From JASUTC01 sp035447925 (lineage in GTDB: Bacteria > Thermotogota > Thermotogae > MWEM01): a stretch of DNA of 26,083 nucleotides. The position numbers and the translations under genes are program-made. Of the stretch, positions 16,768 to 24,879 are shown one piece after another. The stretch is from contig DAOTHY010000026.1 in assembly GCA_035447925.1 (NCBI GenBank), forward strand, positions 1 to 26,083. The letters run 5' to 3'. Below the pieces are notes generated by a model that saw only the letters and a list, made by a program, of their open reading frames with translations, was not told the DNA's origin and made no database searches. Positions within the stretch are counted from its first letter, which is position 1; each line of letters begins with the position of its first letter.

Positions 16768-17565
16768 TCAATCAATTAGCAGATTCTCAAGGATTTGATA
16801 AAAGTCATCCTTTGCGTGTTTTTCACGCCAGGGATAATGACCACATTTTGACAAAACAAAACACTTTGCTTTAATCCCCTCCTTCAGGAGGGGACTTTTT
16901 ATCCCTTCTACCGGATGAGGATCATGATCACCATGAATAATAATCATTGGACATTTGACTTGTTTTACGGATTTGATTAACTGACCGTTTTTGCGTTTTT
17001 GTGATGCTTCTGTCCATACCCGTTGATAAATCTGCATATCACATTTGGTTTTATCAGTCAAATCTCTTTCAAGAACATCATATGAATCAAGTTTGGAAAT
17101 GATTTGTCCGGCCCTTTCAAAATGAGTGTTGGCGATCATCTCATCTTCTTCGTTAATTTTCACAAAATGCTCTGAAAGCCTTTCCTTCGTTTTACGACTC
17201 ATTCTGCTTTTTCGGGTCTTTTCGATTTCTTGAACATATGCCGCATCAAAAGGCCCTGGTGAGATGAGGATCATTTGTTTAACCGTTTGAGGATAGGCAT
17301 TTTCGTAGTAAACACTCAACCAGGCACCCCATGAATGGCCGATTAAAGTCACAGGTTCACGGGAAATCCCTCTGATCACATCATTTAATTCACCAATCTG
17401 TCCATCTATACTGTCACTATGGTTTAACAACTCGATAATTCCTACTCGTTTTCCAACCTCTTCGCATAAATCATATAAAGAACCACTCGCCCCAGGACCC
17501 CCATGAATTCCAACTGAGATGTAAGGTTTAGTTCCATGAAGCCGATACGGTTGTGCTTTTGTCAT
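16768..17565 (-). CDS. Alpha/beta-hydrolase, proline-iminopeptidase-like
   Basis: A 265-residue cytoplasmic serine hydrolase. The catalytic set is complete: oxyanion-hole HGGPG (21-25), nucleophile elbow GHSWG with Ser78, acid Asp215 in IIHGDHDPHP, and His243 in KCGHYPW. HGGPG together with GHSWG is the combination found in prolyl aminopeptidases and related hydrolases, but the protein is shorter than most of those and a thioesterase or other esterase role is possible. Its ATG overlaps the stop of the upstream GNAT gene by four bases (ATGA), so the two are translationally coupled. Confidence 0.85.
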   Translation of the reverse strand: MTKAQPYRLHGTKPYISVGIHGGPGASGSLYDLCEEVGKRVGIIELLNHSDSIDGQIGELNDVIRGISREPVTLIGHSWGAWLSVYYENAYPQTVKQMILISPGPFDAAYVQEIEKTRKSRMSRKTKERLSEHFVKINEEDEMIANTHFERAGQIISKLDSYDVLERDLTDKTKCDMQIYQRVWTEASQKRKNGQLIKSVKQVKCPMIIIHGDHDPHPVEGIKSPLLKEGIKAKCFVLSKCGHYPWREKHAKDDFYQILENLLID

Positions 17566-17978
17566 ACCCCTTTCTCCTTCTGATGATTGAGGTATTTTCT
17601 CAATACCATACCCTGTGATTTAAACATCGAAAACCGTTGATAAAAACCCTGCATCTGTTCATCACAAGTGAGGTCTACGCAGGTGAATGGTTCAAGCTCT
17701 TTCAGCATCAATTCCATCAGCCGGGTTCCTATGCCTCTTTTTTGAAAAGGCGGCAATACCTCCAGCATTGGGATAAAGGCAAAGTTCACCCCATCACATA
17801 ATGCATTGACAAATCCTACAACTTTTTTAGTCTCTGTATCTAAAGCCAGTACACGATAACGGCTGTTTTTTAAAATCTCCAAATGCTGTTTGGGTGTTAA
17901 TGGTTTTTGCCAGCCGACAAAAAAACCCTCTAACTGGTCTTCACAGATCTTTATGAGATCAGTTTGATAGACAATCAT
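17562..17978 (-). CDS. GNAT-family N-acetyltransferase
   Basis: Transfers an acetyl group from acetyl-CoA to an amine; the acceptor is unknown. The 138 residues contain the core strand VVGFVNALCDG, strand 4 AFIPMLEVLP, and the pyrophosphate loop QKRGIGTRL (79-87), followed by CVDLTCDEQMQGFYQRFSM, the usual helix where the acetyl-CoA tail lies. The start at 17978 is fixed by CGGAGG eight bases upstream (17987-17992); an upstream in-frame ATG at 18047 has no ribosome-binding site. It is co-transcribed with the alpha/beta-hydrolase, which suggests a shared small-molecule pathway, not identified. Confidence 0.85.
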   Translation of the reverse strand: MIVYQTDLIKICEDQLEGFFVGWQKPLTPKQHLEILKNSRYRVLALDTETKKVVGFVNALCDGVNFAFIPMLEVLPPFQKRGIGTRLMELMLKELEPFTCVDLTCDEQMQGFYQRFSMFKSQGMVLRKYLNHQKEKGV

Positions 17979-18111
17979 AAGTCGTTCCTCCGTTTCTTTT
18001 TTTAATTTACTTCTCGGTATACATTCTCCAGTTGCCATGCTAATCATAGCACATTGGAGTGAAGATTCTTACACCTTTATAAATATCCCTTCAATATGAT
18101 AAAATGAAACC

Positions 18112-18354
18112 ATGTTTGTTGAAGGGGTGATGTTTATCAAAAAGATTGGCCTGCAGTTGCTGTTCGTTTTTGGATTCATCTTCGGATTAACGGTGTTAAT
18201 CATCTTTTTATACAATTATCTGATGTCCGGGATGATCACCCTTCAATGGAAAATTCCCCTTCGTTTTCCGGGTTTTTCGTCGTGTCTTATCTATTCAAAT
18301 ACATCACGGATAAAAAAAAGAAAAATGATGATTCCAATAAAAAAGAATAATTAA
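18112..18354 (+). CDS. Small membrane protein, possibly frameshifted
   Basis: Not recognised as any family. The continuous frame gives 80 residues with one clear membrane helix (IGLQLLFVFGFIFGLTVLIIFLYNYL). ATG at 18130 is the likelier start because GAAGGGG stands before it; ATG 18112 has no such site. After about 18255 the frame becomes unconvincing (PLRFPGFSSCLIYSNTSR). The frame two bases over reads GFFVVSYLFKYITDKKKKNDDSNKKE and ends at 18350. That looks like a second helix with a Lys-rich cytoplasmic tail, so a frameshift or base-call error near 18255-18270 is plausible. It lies 23 bases before the FMN-binding protein gene and probably shares its transcript. Confidence 0.55.
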   Translation: MFVEGVMFIKKIGLQLLFVFGFIFGLTVLIIFLYNYLMSGMITLQWKIPLRFPGFSSCLIYSNTSRIKKRKMMIPIKKNN

Positions 18355-18377
18355 ATGATTGAAAGGGTGGGAAATAA

Positions 18378-18788
18378 ATGAAGAAAAACAAAAGGAAAAC
18401 GGTGTTGATCGTTTTGCTCTTTATCGCCATCGTTGTGATTGCCGGTATTTTCATAATCAAAAATCTGATTGATAAGCTTGAAGTAAGTCTTGAAGAACTA
18501 AAGGATATGGAAATCGAAAATGTAGATATTTCAAAGATTCCGAATGGAATTTATAAAGGTCAATACGCACAATTTCCAATTGATGTGGTTCTTTCAGTTA
18601 CTGTCGACAACGGACAAATCACCGACATTCAAATACAAAAGCATGTGAATGGAAAAGGAAAGGACGCAGAAAAGATTACGGATAAAGTAATTTCACAGAA
18701 AAACTTACAAGTAGACACCATTACCGGCGCCACCTATAGCAGCATTGTTATTCTCAAAGCCATTGAGCAAGCGCTTAAAAACCGGTAA
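18378..18788 (+). CDS. Membrane-anchored FMN-binding-domain protein
   Basis: A 136-residue protein with an N-terminal anchor helix (about 8-27) and one external FMN_bind domain. DTITGATYSS near residue 113-122 is the flavinylation motif (Asp-x-x-Ser/Thr-Gly-Ala-Ser/Thr) in which ApbE attaches FMN through a phosphoester to the last Thr of TGAT, as in RnfG and NqrC. The positive-inside KKNKRK start places the domain outside the cytoplasm. Proteins of this type carry electrons at the membrane surface in extracytosolic redox chains. No apbE or rnf genes are in the window. GAAAGGGTGGG precedes the ATG. Confidence 0.88.
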   Translation: MKKNKRKTVLIVLLFIAIVVIAGIFIIKNLIDKLEVSLEELKDMEIENVDISKIPNGIYKGQYAQFPIDVVLSVTVDNGQITDIQIQKHVNGKGKDAEKITDKVISQKNLQVDTITGATYSSIVILKAIEQALKNR

Positions 18789-18790
18789 CA

Positions 18791-18825
18791 AAAGCAAAAC
18801 AGGGCGGTTCGCAAATACCGCCCTG
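18791..18825 (-). terminator. Terminator between convergent genes, best for the caspase-like gene
   Basis: CAGGGCGGT (18800-18808) pairs with ACCGCCCTG (18817-18825). On the minus strand the stem is followed by TTTTGCTTTTG, on the plus strand by CTTAATTTA. It therefore ends the minus-strand lipoprotein transcript and may also act on the FMN-binding gene. Confidence 0.8.
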
Positions 18826-18845
18826 CTTAATTTACAGAATTCTGA

Positions 18846-20051
18846 TTATTCGCTGTAATTCGGGCTATAACGTTGCGGGTTGCTCAAGCCTAAAAATCTG
18901 GCATAATCCTTTTCCCAAGCGGAATCAAAACAAACATAGTAGAGAATTACCTTTGGGGATACTTCAAAGAACCAGGCCCATTCCAAAATATTACCCCAAT
19001 TTTCAGATGTGGTATTCTCCTCTAAATCTTCAAGAAAACCGCTGGTCCATTCTCCTCCGGTATCAGAAGGGTTGGGATCTGATGGACCGTCAATATCCCC
19101 ATAAGAACTTTTATCACTATCCGTTGCCGTCAACACAATGGCTACATTGGACAAACCTGACAAATCATCCATAAAACTTCCGCTCTTACAAGCATCGATA
19201 ATTACTTTGAACGTAATGTCGGGAAAATCAGATATCATGTCTGAAAATTCCGCTGCGGTCATCGTAGAGCTCCCCATAACCAGCACATCCGAATTGCCAT
19301 GAGTGACGATGTAGATAGAACAATCATTAACACCTGCGTCTTCCATACCTTGAATAGCATTTCTTAAATCGTCTTCGGTGTTATCTGGCGGAGCCAGTTC
19401 TTGAGTTTCTGACATGGCCGCTGTAAAGCCCTCGTAGAAACTACCCATATTGTCAGCGTCTGTTGAAATACCGGCATCTGGATAACGTGCCGGGTTATTG
19501 CCGTTTACAACAATCGATCCCTCAACCTCAGTTTCATTACGGGTTGTCAATTGTGACCCGCTTTCTTTCTTTAATCTTGCATGTGACAGAATATTGCCGG
19601 TGAAGTTTTGCCAAACGTTTTTCTCGTAGTCAGCAGCGTATATTTCGCCGATTAACGTTGGCGTTCCGTTCACCGTTGGCCCCCAAAGGGCGTCATAATC
19701 CATCGAGATTTCGCCGGGGTTCTTGGAAACAATAATAAAATTCAAAGGGTGTGCGAATCTTGCAAGGGGATCCAGATCTACAACAAAAAAATAACCATTA
19801 CCAGCCACAAGTTGATCGGCTTTTGGCATAAATGGATCATCCTCTTTTATTTGATCTCCGGTTGAGACTTCTCCAATGTAGAATATGATTCGATTGGTCT
19901 GAGTTGACTGGCTTGTTTCTTCAAGACCCAGGTATTGGATAACCCTCTCAACCGCCTGATCAAAGCTAATAAAGCCTTTCACAGGACCGGTACAGGCAAA
20001 CAGAAACAACAAAACACATCCGCAAAGAACTAAAATCAACAGCAGTTTCAT
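18846..20051 (-). CDS. Lipoprotein with caspase-like (clan CD) cysteine-peptidase domain
   Basis: A 401-residue exported protein. The N-terminus is a lipoprotein signal with lipobox LFAC at residues 17-20. Residues 25-160 form a domain I do not recognise (GFISFDQAVERVIQYLGL and onward). Residues about 200-330 look like a caspase-fold domain: the strand SIYIVTHGN with His251, then VIIDACKSGSF with Cys288, followed by IVLTATDSDKSSYG. His-Gly then Cys after two hydrophobic strands is the dyad layout of clan CD peptidases (legumain, clostripain, metacaspase groups); legumain-like C13 is the nearest in pattern. AAAGAGGTGG precedes the ATG. It is a single gene with its own terminator, so partner and substrate are unknown. 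Confidence 0.78.
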   Translation of the reverse strand: MKLLLILVLCGCVLLFLFACTGPVKGFISFDQAVERVIQYLGLEETSQSTQTNRIIFYIGEVSTGDQIKEDDPFMPKADQLVAGNGYFFVVDLDPLARFAHPLNFIIVSKNPGEISMDYDALWGPTVNGTPTLIGEIYAADYEKNVWQNFTGNILSHARLKKESGSQLTTRNETEVEGSIVVNGNNPARYPDAGISTDADNMGSFYEGFTAAMSETQELAPPDNTEDDLRNAIQGMEDAGVNDCSIYIVTHGNSDVLVMGSSTMTAAEFSDMISDFPDITFKVIIDACKSGSFMDDLSGLSNVAIVLTATDSDKSSYGDIDGPSDPNPSDTGGEWTSGFLEDLEENTTSENWGNILEWAWFFEVSPKVILYYVCFDSAWEKDYARFLGLSNPQRYSPNYSE

Positions 20052-20173
20052 AAAACCACCTCTTTTTTTAAAAAAGAACGATTCAAATTACTTTGCCTGA
20101 TAATTATTTGTTATAACTTTGTTATTATATGATATATTTTTCTCCATATGAAATTGACTCAGAAATGCTGAAG

Positions 20174-20246
20174 AACGATAACAATTAAGGGCGGGCGGTT
20201 AGGAAAGATTTCCTCGCCGTATCGTTTGTTTTTTGTGTTTTTTGCA
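20174..20246 (+). other. Orphan stem-loop with T-rich tail
   Basis: Outer arms AACGATA (20174-20180) and TATCGTT (20220-20226) enclose an inner stem: GGCG (20194-20197) with CGCC (20215-20218), and AGGAAA with TTTCCT inside the palindrome 20201-20214. On the plus strand it runs into TTTGTTTTTTGTGTTTTTT. No plus-strand gene lies upstream, so it may be the end of a small RNA or a degenerate repeat element. Confidence 0.4.
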
Positions 20247-20263
20247 TGCCCTAATTCAATAAC

Positions 20264-20291
20264 AAAATCCCCCAGTGAAAAGGGGGATTTT
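20264..20291 (-). terminator. Intrinsic terminator of the mal operon
   Basis: AAAATCCCCC (20264-20273) pairs with GGGGGATTTT (20282-20291) around an 8-base loop, 18 bases after the malG stop. The arms supply their own T run in both directions, so it works on either strand. Confidence 0.88.
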
Positions 20292-20308
20292 AATATTTGT
20301 ATCAATCT

Positions 20309-23050
20309 TTAACCTTTTACCGATCCCGATGTCAAGCCACTCACCAGATATCTTTGCAGCGAAAGAGAAAGAATAACCATCGGAATGGCACCAATCAGGG
20401 CTGCAGCAGTGAACAATCCCCATTCCATTTGATAAGGACCGTATGAGAAAGACTGTAATCCAACGGCGAATGTGTAGTTTTCCGGACTTTGTAAAACAAC
20501 ACTGGCTAAAACAAACTCATTAAAGTTTCCCATGAACACAATGAGGAAAACAACTGCCAGCATGGGCGCTGTTAAGGGGAGCACGATTTTCCAAAACGTC
20601 TGGAATCGAGTGGACCCGTCTATCATGGCAGCTTCTTCAAGTGAATTTGGAATGGTATCAAAATATCCCTTCAACAGCCACATGTTAAAAGCAATATTAC
20701 CAAGATAAATTAGTCCCAGTCCCCATAGAGAATCCAGGCCAAATCCCGGAAGGTATTGACCGATAAACCTTAACAGAAGATAAAGGGCAACCATCCCCAT
20801 GACGATCGGAAACATTTGAATCAGCAATAAAAACAGCAATCCATATTTTCTTCCCTTAAAGCGTAAACGACTAAAAGGGTAAGCCCCAAGTGCACAGAAC
20901 ATGACTGTGATGGCTGAGGTTGCAATGGCAATGATAATGGTGTTAATCAGCCACCTCATAAACTGCTGCTCCGGTTTTTTTATCCAGTATTGAAGGCTTT
21001 CGAAGATATTCTTGTCAATTCGTTCCAAAGAATCGGCAATCTCTTGATATGCTTCCATTTCCGAAAGATCGCTTGCGATCCTGGCTATACGGTTAAGTTC
21101 AGAGGAAAAGCGATTATAAGCTGTTTTCTGCAAAGTTTCAATGGCATCCAATTCACTGGTTTTAACCATCACATTGGCATGTATGAGGTTGATGTAGCTT
21201 TCTTTCTTGGCATCGAATTGAGTTAATACTTTTTCAATCTCATCCACCGTTTCTTTCAAATATGAGGTTTCGACAGCATAATTGCGGTCTAAATAGACCA
21301 ATTTATCAAAAGCCGATATCTCAGACAACAAAGCTTTAGCTGGATGGTCCATCGTTGAGAAATTATTGATAAAACTTGATATTGCGCCATTATAGGCTGA
21401 AAGAGCTTCATAATCATCCGTCTGCTCCAACAGGGTAATAATGCGGATAATCCCTTTCACCTTTTCAATATTCCTTCTCTCTAAAACAATGCTGTTATAT
21501 TCTGAGCTGATTAGTTCTATTTCAGCTTGTTTATCGTTCAAAAGCACACGTTGATCATTCAACGATTGGGTGTACTCATCCACTCTCAATCGAATCTCAT
21601 TGTACTGCTCAACCAACAGTGTCAAATCTGCCAAATCCTCACGAATGGGATTGATGTTGCTTTTTAAGAGATCCAATGCATTCTTCACTGAATCATCTGA
21701 GGCATTCATCAGCAGTTGTTCTTTTTTCCCAACAAACCAATCCATACTCTCCTTTAATGATAGTAATTCAAGATCTGCAACGGGGATATCCCCCAATTCC
21801 TGAATGGTTTCAGATAAGTGTTGCAGTGCACTCAAGACCTCTTCAACGGTTTTGTTGTCTGACGTTATTTCCTTGTACTCATTATCCTGATTGATTTCAA
21901 CCGCTACCAGCGACCTGAGTTCTTGCATTTCGTATTGGGCACCCTGAATTTGTTGATTCAACAAACCCATTCGTTCTTCAAAACCCATCAGTTTTTGTTG
22001 TTCAGACTCAATTTGATTTTCAAGCCGCACCAGGTTATTCGATGCTTGAAGTCTTTGTTCTTCCAGGGACAAATACAGCGCCATAACATCGTTTCGTTCT
22101 TTCATTTGATTTTCTAAACCTTGTATGATCTCTTCTTTTTTTGTGGAATAGGTTTTCAATAAATTGTCAGTTTCTTTTGCGATTTCTTGAAAGCTCTCAA
22201 TTAATTGAGTCCACTGTTCCAGTTGTTCCGAGGTCAACTCAGATTGCAACTCAGTTGTTAATCCTTTATACCCCTTCAGGTTGATTTCTCTGTTCCACTT
22301 GGAATATGAGAATTCCTGAGGGGTTAACAGGGATAAAAACGTACTCTGTACCGTTTCCAATTCAGCTTGTAAACCCTCACTGACATTGTTTTTTACAGTT
22401 TCAAACCAGCCTTGATAGGCATCCTGTATCCGGTTGGCAACATTTTTAAACTCCTGTTCGGTTTCGATAAACACCTTCACAAAGTCAGGAGAACTTTTTT
22501 CAATCAACGCCAAATAGCGGCTTTGTTCTTCCCCTTCGACTTTTTCAAATGAATGGATCAGCTCGTTTGTTAACTCAAATTGCAAAGATTTGGAAGATGC
22601 CAGGATATCTGTCAATTGAGTTTCAAAAAACATTTTCTCCTCATCTTTCAGCGCATTGAATCGGCTGACCATTTCGCCTGTTCGGGCTTTGGCAAACGCT
22701 ACAACTTCTTCCACATACTGTTCCGATTTGATAATTTGCTCTTTGCTTAAAGCCATCTGTTGTTTTAACTCAGCTTCGCTTTTATTAAAACTTGCCAATA
22801 ACTCTTCTTTACTCATTTTCACATAGTCAGTTGAAAGGTTGGCAATCTTTTTTAGTTCGGAAATCTGCTGAGGAATGTTCTTTCTGTTCAACAACAGATC
22901 TTTGAAGTATTGAAAGGTGTAACGATTAGAGAACATTTTAGTGGAAAAAGCCGCATTGTCCCTTCTGACAGAGGTTGCCACAATCCAAACCATGGGAAAC
23001 AGAATGATAACGACCAAGAAGATCATAATGGCATGTTTGATCACTCTCAT
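20309..23050 (-). CDS. malG: Maltodextrin ABC importer permease MalG with giant external coiled-coil insert
   Basis: One of two membrane subunits of a type I sugar importer. At 913 residues it is about three times the usual 280-300. TM1 lies at about 7-28. The typical MalG core resumes at about 697 (FMRWLINTIIIAIATSAITV) and includes the EAA loop EEAAMIDGSTRFQTFWKIVLP from about 805, which docks to the ATPase. Between them, residues about 45-690 are Glu-, Lys-, Gln- and Leu-rich with few Pro or Gly, helical in look, with heptad-like spacing. By topology this stretch is outside the cytoplasm, in the loop between TM1 and TM2. Enlarged MalG proteins have been annotated in Thermotoga, as recalled. 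The start overlaps the malF stop by four bases. No frameshift is seen; the long frame is intact. Confidence 0.9.
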   Translation of the reverse strand: MRVIKHAIMIFLVVIILFPMVWIVATSVRRDNAAFSTKMFSNRYTFQYFKDLLLNRKNIPQQISELKKIANLSTDYVKMSKEELLASFNKSEAELKQQMALSKEQIIKSEQYVEEVVAFAKARTGEMVSRFNALKDEEKMFFETQLTDILASSKSLQFELTNELIHSFEKVEGEEQSRYLALIEKSSPDFVKVFIETEQEFKNVANRIQDAYQGWFETVKNNVSEGLQAELETVQSTFLSLLTPQEFSYSKWNREINLKGYKGLTTELQSELTSEQLEQWTQLIESFQEIAKETDNLLKTYSTKKEEIIQGLENQMKERNDVMALYLSLEEQRLQASNNLVRLENQIESEQQKLMGFEERMGLLNQQIQGAQYEMQELRSLVAVEINQDNEYKEITSDNKTVEEVLSALQHLSETIQELGDIPVADLELLSLKESMDWFVGKKEQLLMNASDDSVKNALDLLKSNINPIREDLADLTLLVEQYNEIRLRVDEYTQSLNDQRVLLNDKQAEIELISSEYNSIVLERRNIEKVKGIIRIITLLEQTDDYEALSAYNGAISSFINNFSTMDHPAKALLSEISAFDKLVYLDRNYAVETSYLKETVDEIEKVLTQFDAKKESYINLIHANVMVKTSELDAIETLQKTAYNRFSSELNRIARIASDLSEMEAYQEIADSLERIDKNIFESLQYWIKKPEQQFMRWLINTIIIAIATSAITVMFCALGAYPFSRLRFKGRKYGLLFLLLIQMFPIVMGMVALYLLLRFIGQYLPGFGLDSLWGLGLIYLGNIAFNMWLLKGYFDTIPNSLEEAAMIDGSTRFQTFWKIVLPLTAPMLAVVFLIVFMGNFNEFVLASVVLQSPENYTFAVGLQSFSYGPYQMEWGLFTAAALIGAIPMVILSLSLQRYLVSGLTSGSVKG

Positions 23051-24801
23051 CCTCTGTTCACCTCCTCGAAGGTACCGGCGAATTTAAATTGGAAGAAACT
23101 GATGCCAGCCACAATAAGGAAAATAAAAAGGGCTATAGCTGATGCGTATCCAAAATCCTGTCCCCTTTCACTTTGAAAAGCCAACTTATATGTATAAGAA
23201 ATCAAAATATCCGTAGATCCAGCATTGGTCAATGAATCCGACATGGCCGGGCCGCCTTTGGTCAGCAAGTAAATATTGGTGAAGTTGTTGAAATTGAACG
23301 CAAATGAACCAATCAGAAGTGGTGCAACTGAAGTCATCAATAAAGGCATGGTGATACCGGAAAATCTCCTGACACGAGTTGCCCCGTCGATGGATGCGGC
23401 TTCGTACAGATTTCCTGGAATAGATTGTAAAGCTCCCAGGCATACCATCATCATATAAGGAAATCCCAACCATACATTGACAATCAGGACACTTACTTTG
23501 GCCATAAAGGCATCTCCAAGCCATCTGATGGCATCCATTCCCAACCATTGACCGATGATGATCTTATTGATGATCCCATAGGTTTCATTAAAAAAACCGT
23601 TTCTCCAAACCAGTACAGAGATAAAAGCCGGAACGGCCCAGGGTATCAATAAGAGCGTTCGGTATATATTTCTCCCTTTAAATTTCTGATCATTCAACAT
23701 TAAGGCAAAACCCAATCCGATGACAAATGAGAACAAAACACTTAATATGGCCCAGAGGAATGTCCATATCAGGATTTTAATAAAAGGACCGGTAAAACGG
23801 GAATCGGTAAACATCTTTTCAAAATTCCTAAGTCCCACATACCCTCTGTAACCCCCTACATCTATCCTTTGACCTAAAGGAGTAATTTCATAAAAGGTCC
23901 CGTCTTCCTCCTGAAGCTGAATGCCGGTAGCTTGATTCACCAGGACAGTTCTTTCATTGATTTTTCCATTCTCCTCATATAACTCTTTGTCAATTCTGTA
24001 TTTCTTTTGGGCATCCACCAGCTTTCTAAATCCATATACCGTACCAAACCGCACCAGGGATCGTTCGGGATTTATGAGCTCAGCAGTATCCAAATATTTC
24101 AAATAGATATTACTAATGAAGGTTCTCTGATTGGATAATGTATCCGGATCATCAAACGAAAAGAAATATTGATAAACAGACCGCTTACCGTTTTGAGTGC
24201 CCTCAATAGCCATGATTTCATCTTCATTTTGGATAGAATAAACGATTTCATACTGAGCCGCACCGATGACCACATTGCCATTGGTAATCTCTCTGTATTG
24301 GGCAACACTTCTTGAGGTATTGCCTTCTTGATCCACGGAGATGATTTGCGGTTTTTCAGCGAGAAATCTTTTTTCACCATCGGTGAACACCATTACAAAC
24401 TCATCTGTTGGTGCAAAATCTTCCATATGCACAAACACGCTGTAAGAATAGGGTTTGGAATCTGCATCGGTCACATAGGTGTTCATTAGTTGCTCCACCA
24501 CTTGATTTCTTGTGAAAAGGTGACCTGTACCATAATTGGTAAATGCAATTTTCAAAGTATAAAAGATGGGGTATACCGTCAAGATCAACAAGAGGCTTAA
24601 TGCCGGAATCGTATAACGATAGGGATATCCCTTTGGATTGATCACGGCAAAATCGATGAAGAAGATGATAATGATCATAATGATGCCGAGCTCGATGGTA
24701 TCATTAGTAAACAAAACAATGGCAGCCCAGGTTAAAAAGGCATTCAATAGGGCTAAAATGAACCACAAAAGCATTTTTCCAAAGATCTTCAATTTGATCA
24801 C
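23047..24801 (-). CDS. malF: Maltodextrin ABC importer permease MalF
   Basis: The second membrane subunit of the importer; 584 residues against about 514 in Escherichia coli. Two N-terminal helices (about 8-55), a third at about 64-86, then a large external P2 domain (about 90-340, which in MalF touches the binding protein), then the core helices from IKILIWTFLWAILSVLFSFV onward. The EAA loop YEAASIDGATRVRRFSGITMP is present and is the contact with the ATPase MalK, which is not in this window. MalG follows with a four-base overlap, so the two are co-translated. An attenuator-like hairpin separates it from malE. Confidence 0.92.
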   Translation of the reverse strand: MIKLKIFGKMLLWFILALLNAFLTWAAIVLFTNDTIELGIIMIIIIFFIDFAVINPKGYPYRYTIPALSLLLILTVYPIFYTLKIAFTNYGTGHLFTRNQVVEQLMNTYVTDADSKPYSYSVFVHMEDFAPTDEFVMVFTDGEKRFLAEKPQIISVDQEGNTSRSVAQYREITNGNVVIGAAQYEIVYSIQNEDEIMAIEGTQNGKRSVYQYFFSFDDPDTLSNQRTFISNIYLKYLDTAELINPERSLVRFGTVYGFRKLVDAQKKYRIDKELYEENGKINERTVLVNQATGIQLQEEDGTFYEITPLGQRIDVGGYRGYVGLRNFEKMFTDSRFTGPFIKILIWTFLWAILSVLFSFVIGLGFALMLNDQKFKGRNIYRTLLLIPWAVPAFISVLVWRNGFFNETYGIINKIIIGQWLGMDAIRWLGDAFMAKVSVLIVNVWLGFPYMMMVCLGALQSIPGNLYEAASIDGATRVRRFSGITMPLLMTSVAPLLIGSFAFNFNNFTNIYLLTKGGPAMSDSLTNAGSTDILISYTYKLAFQSERGQDFGYASAIALFIFLIVAGISFFQFKFAGTFEEVNRG

Positions 24802-24810
24802 CTTCTATAA

Positions 24811-24857
24811 AAAATAAAAAAGGATGGATGGTTACCCGGTATTCACCGAACCATCCA
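24811..24857 (-). terminator. Attenuator-like hairpin between malE and malF
   Basis: On the minus strand TGGATGGTT (24849-24857 complement) pairs with AACCATCCA (24825-24833 complement), with an inner CGGT/ACCG stem. A TTTTTTATTTTTT tract follows. It lies 22 bases after the malE stop and before malF, so most transcripts should end here and a minority read on into malFG. Confidence 0.82.
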
Positions 24858-24879
24858 CCCCTCTGATTGAATAACCTCT

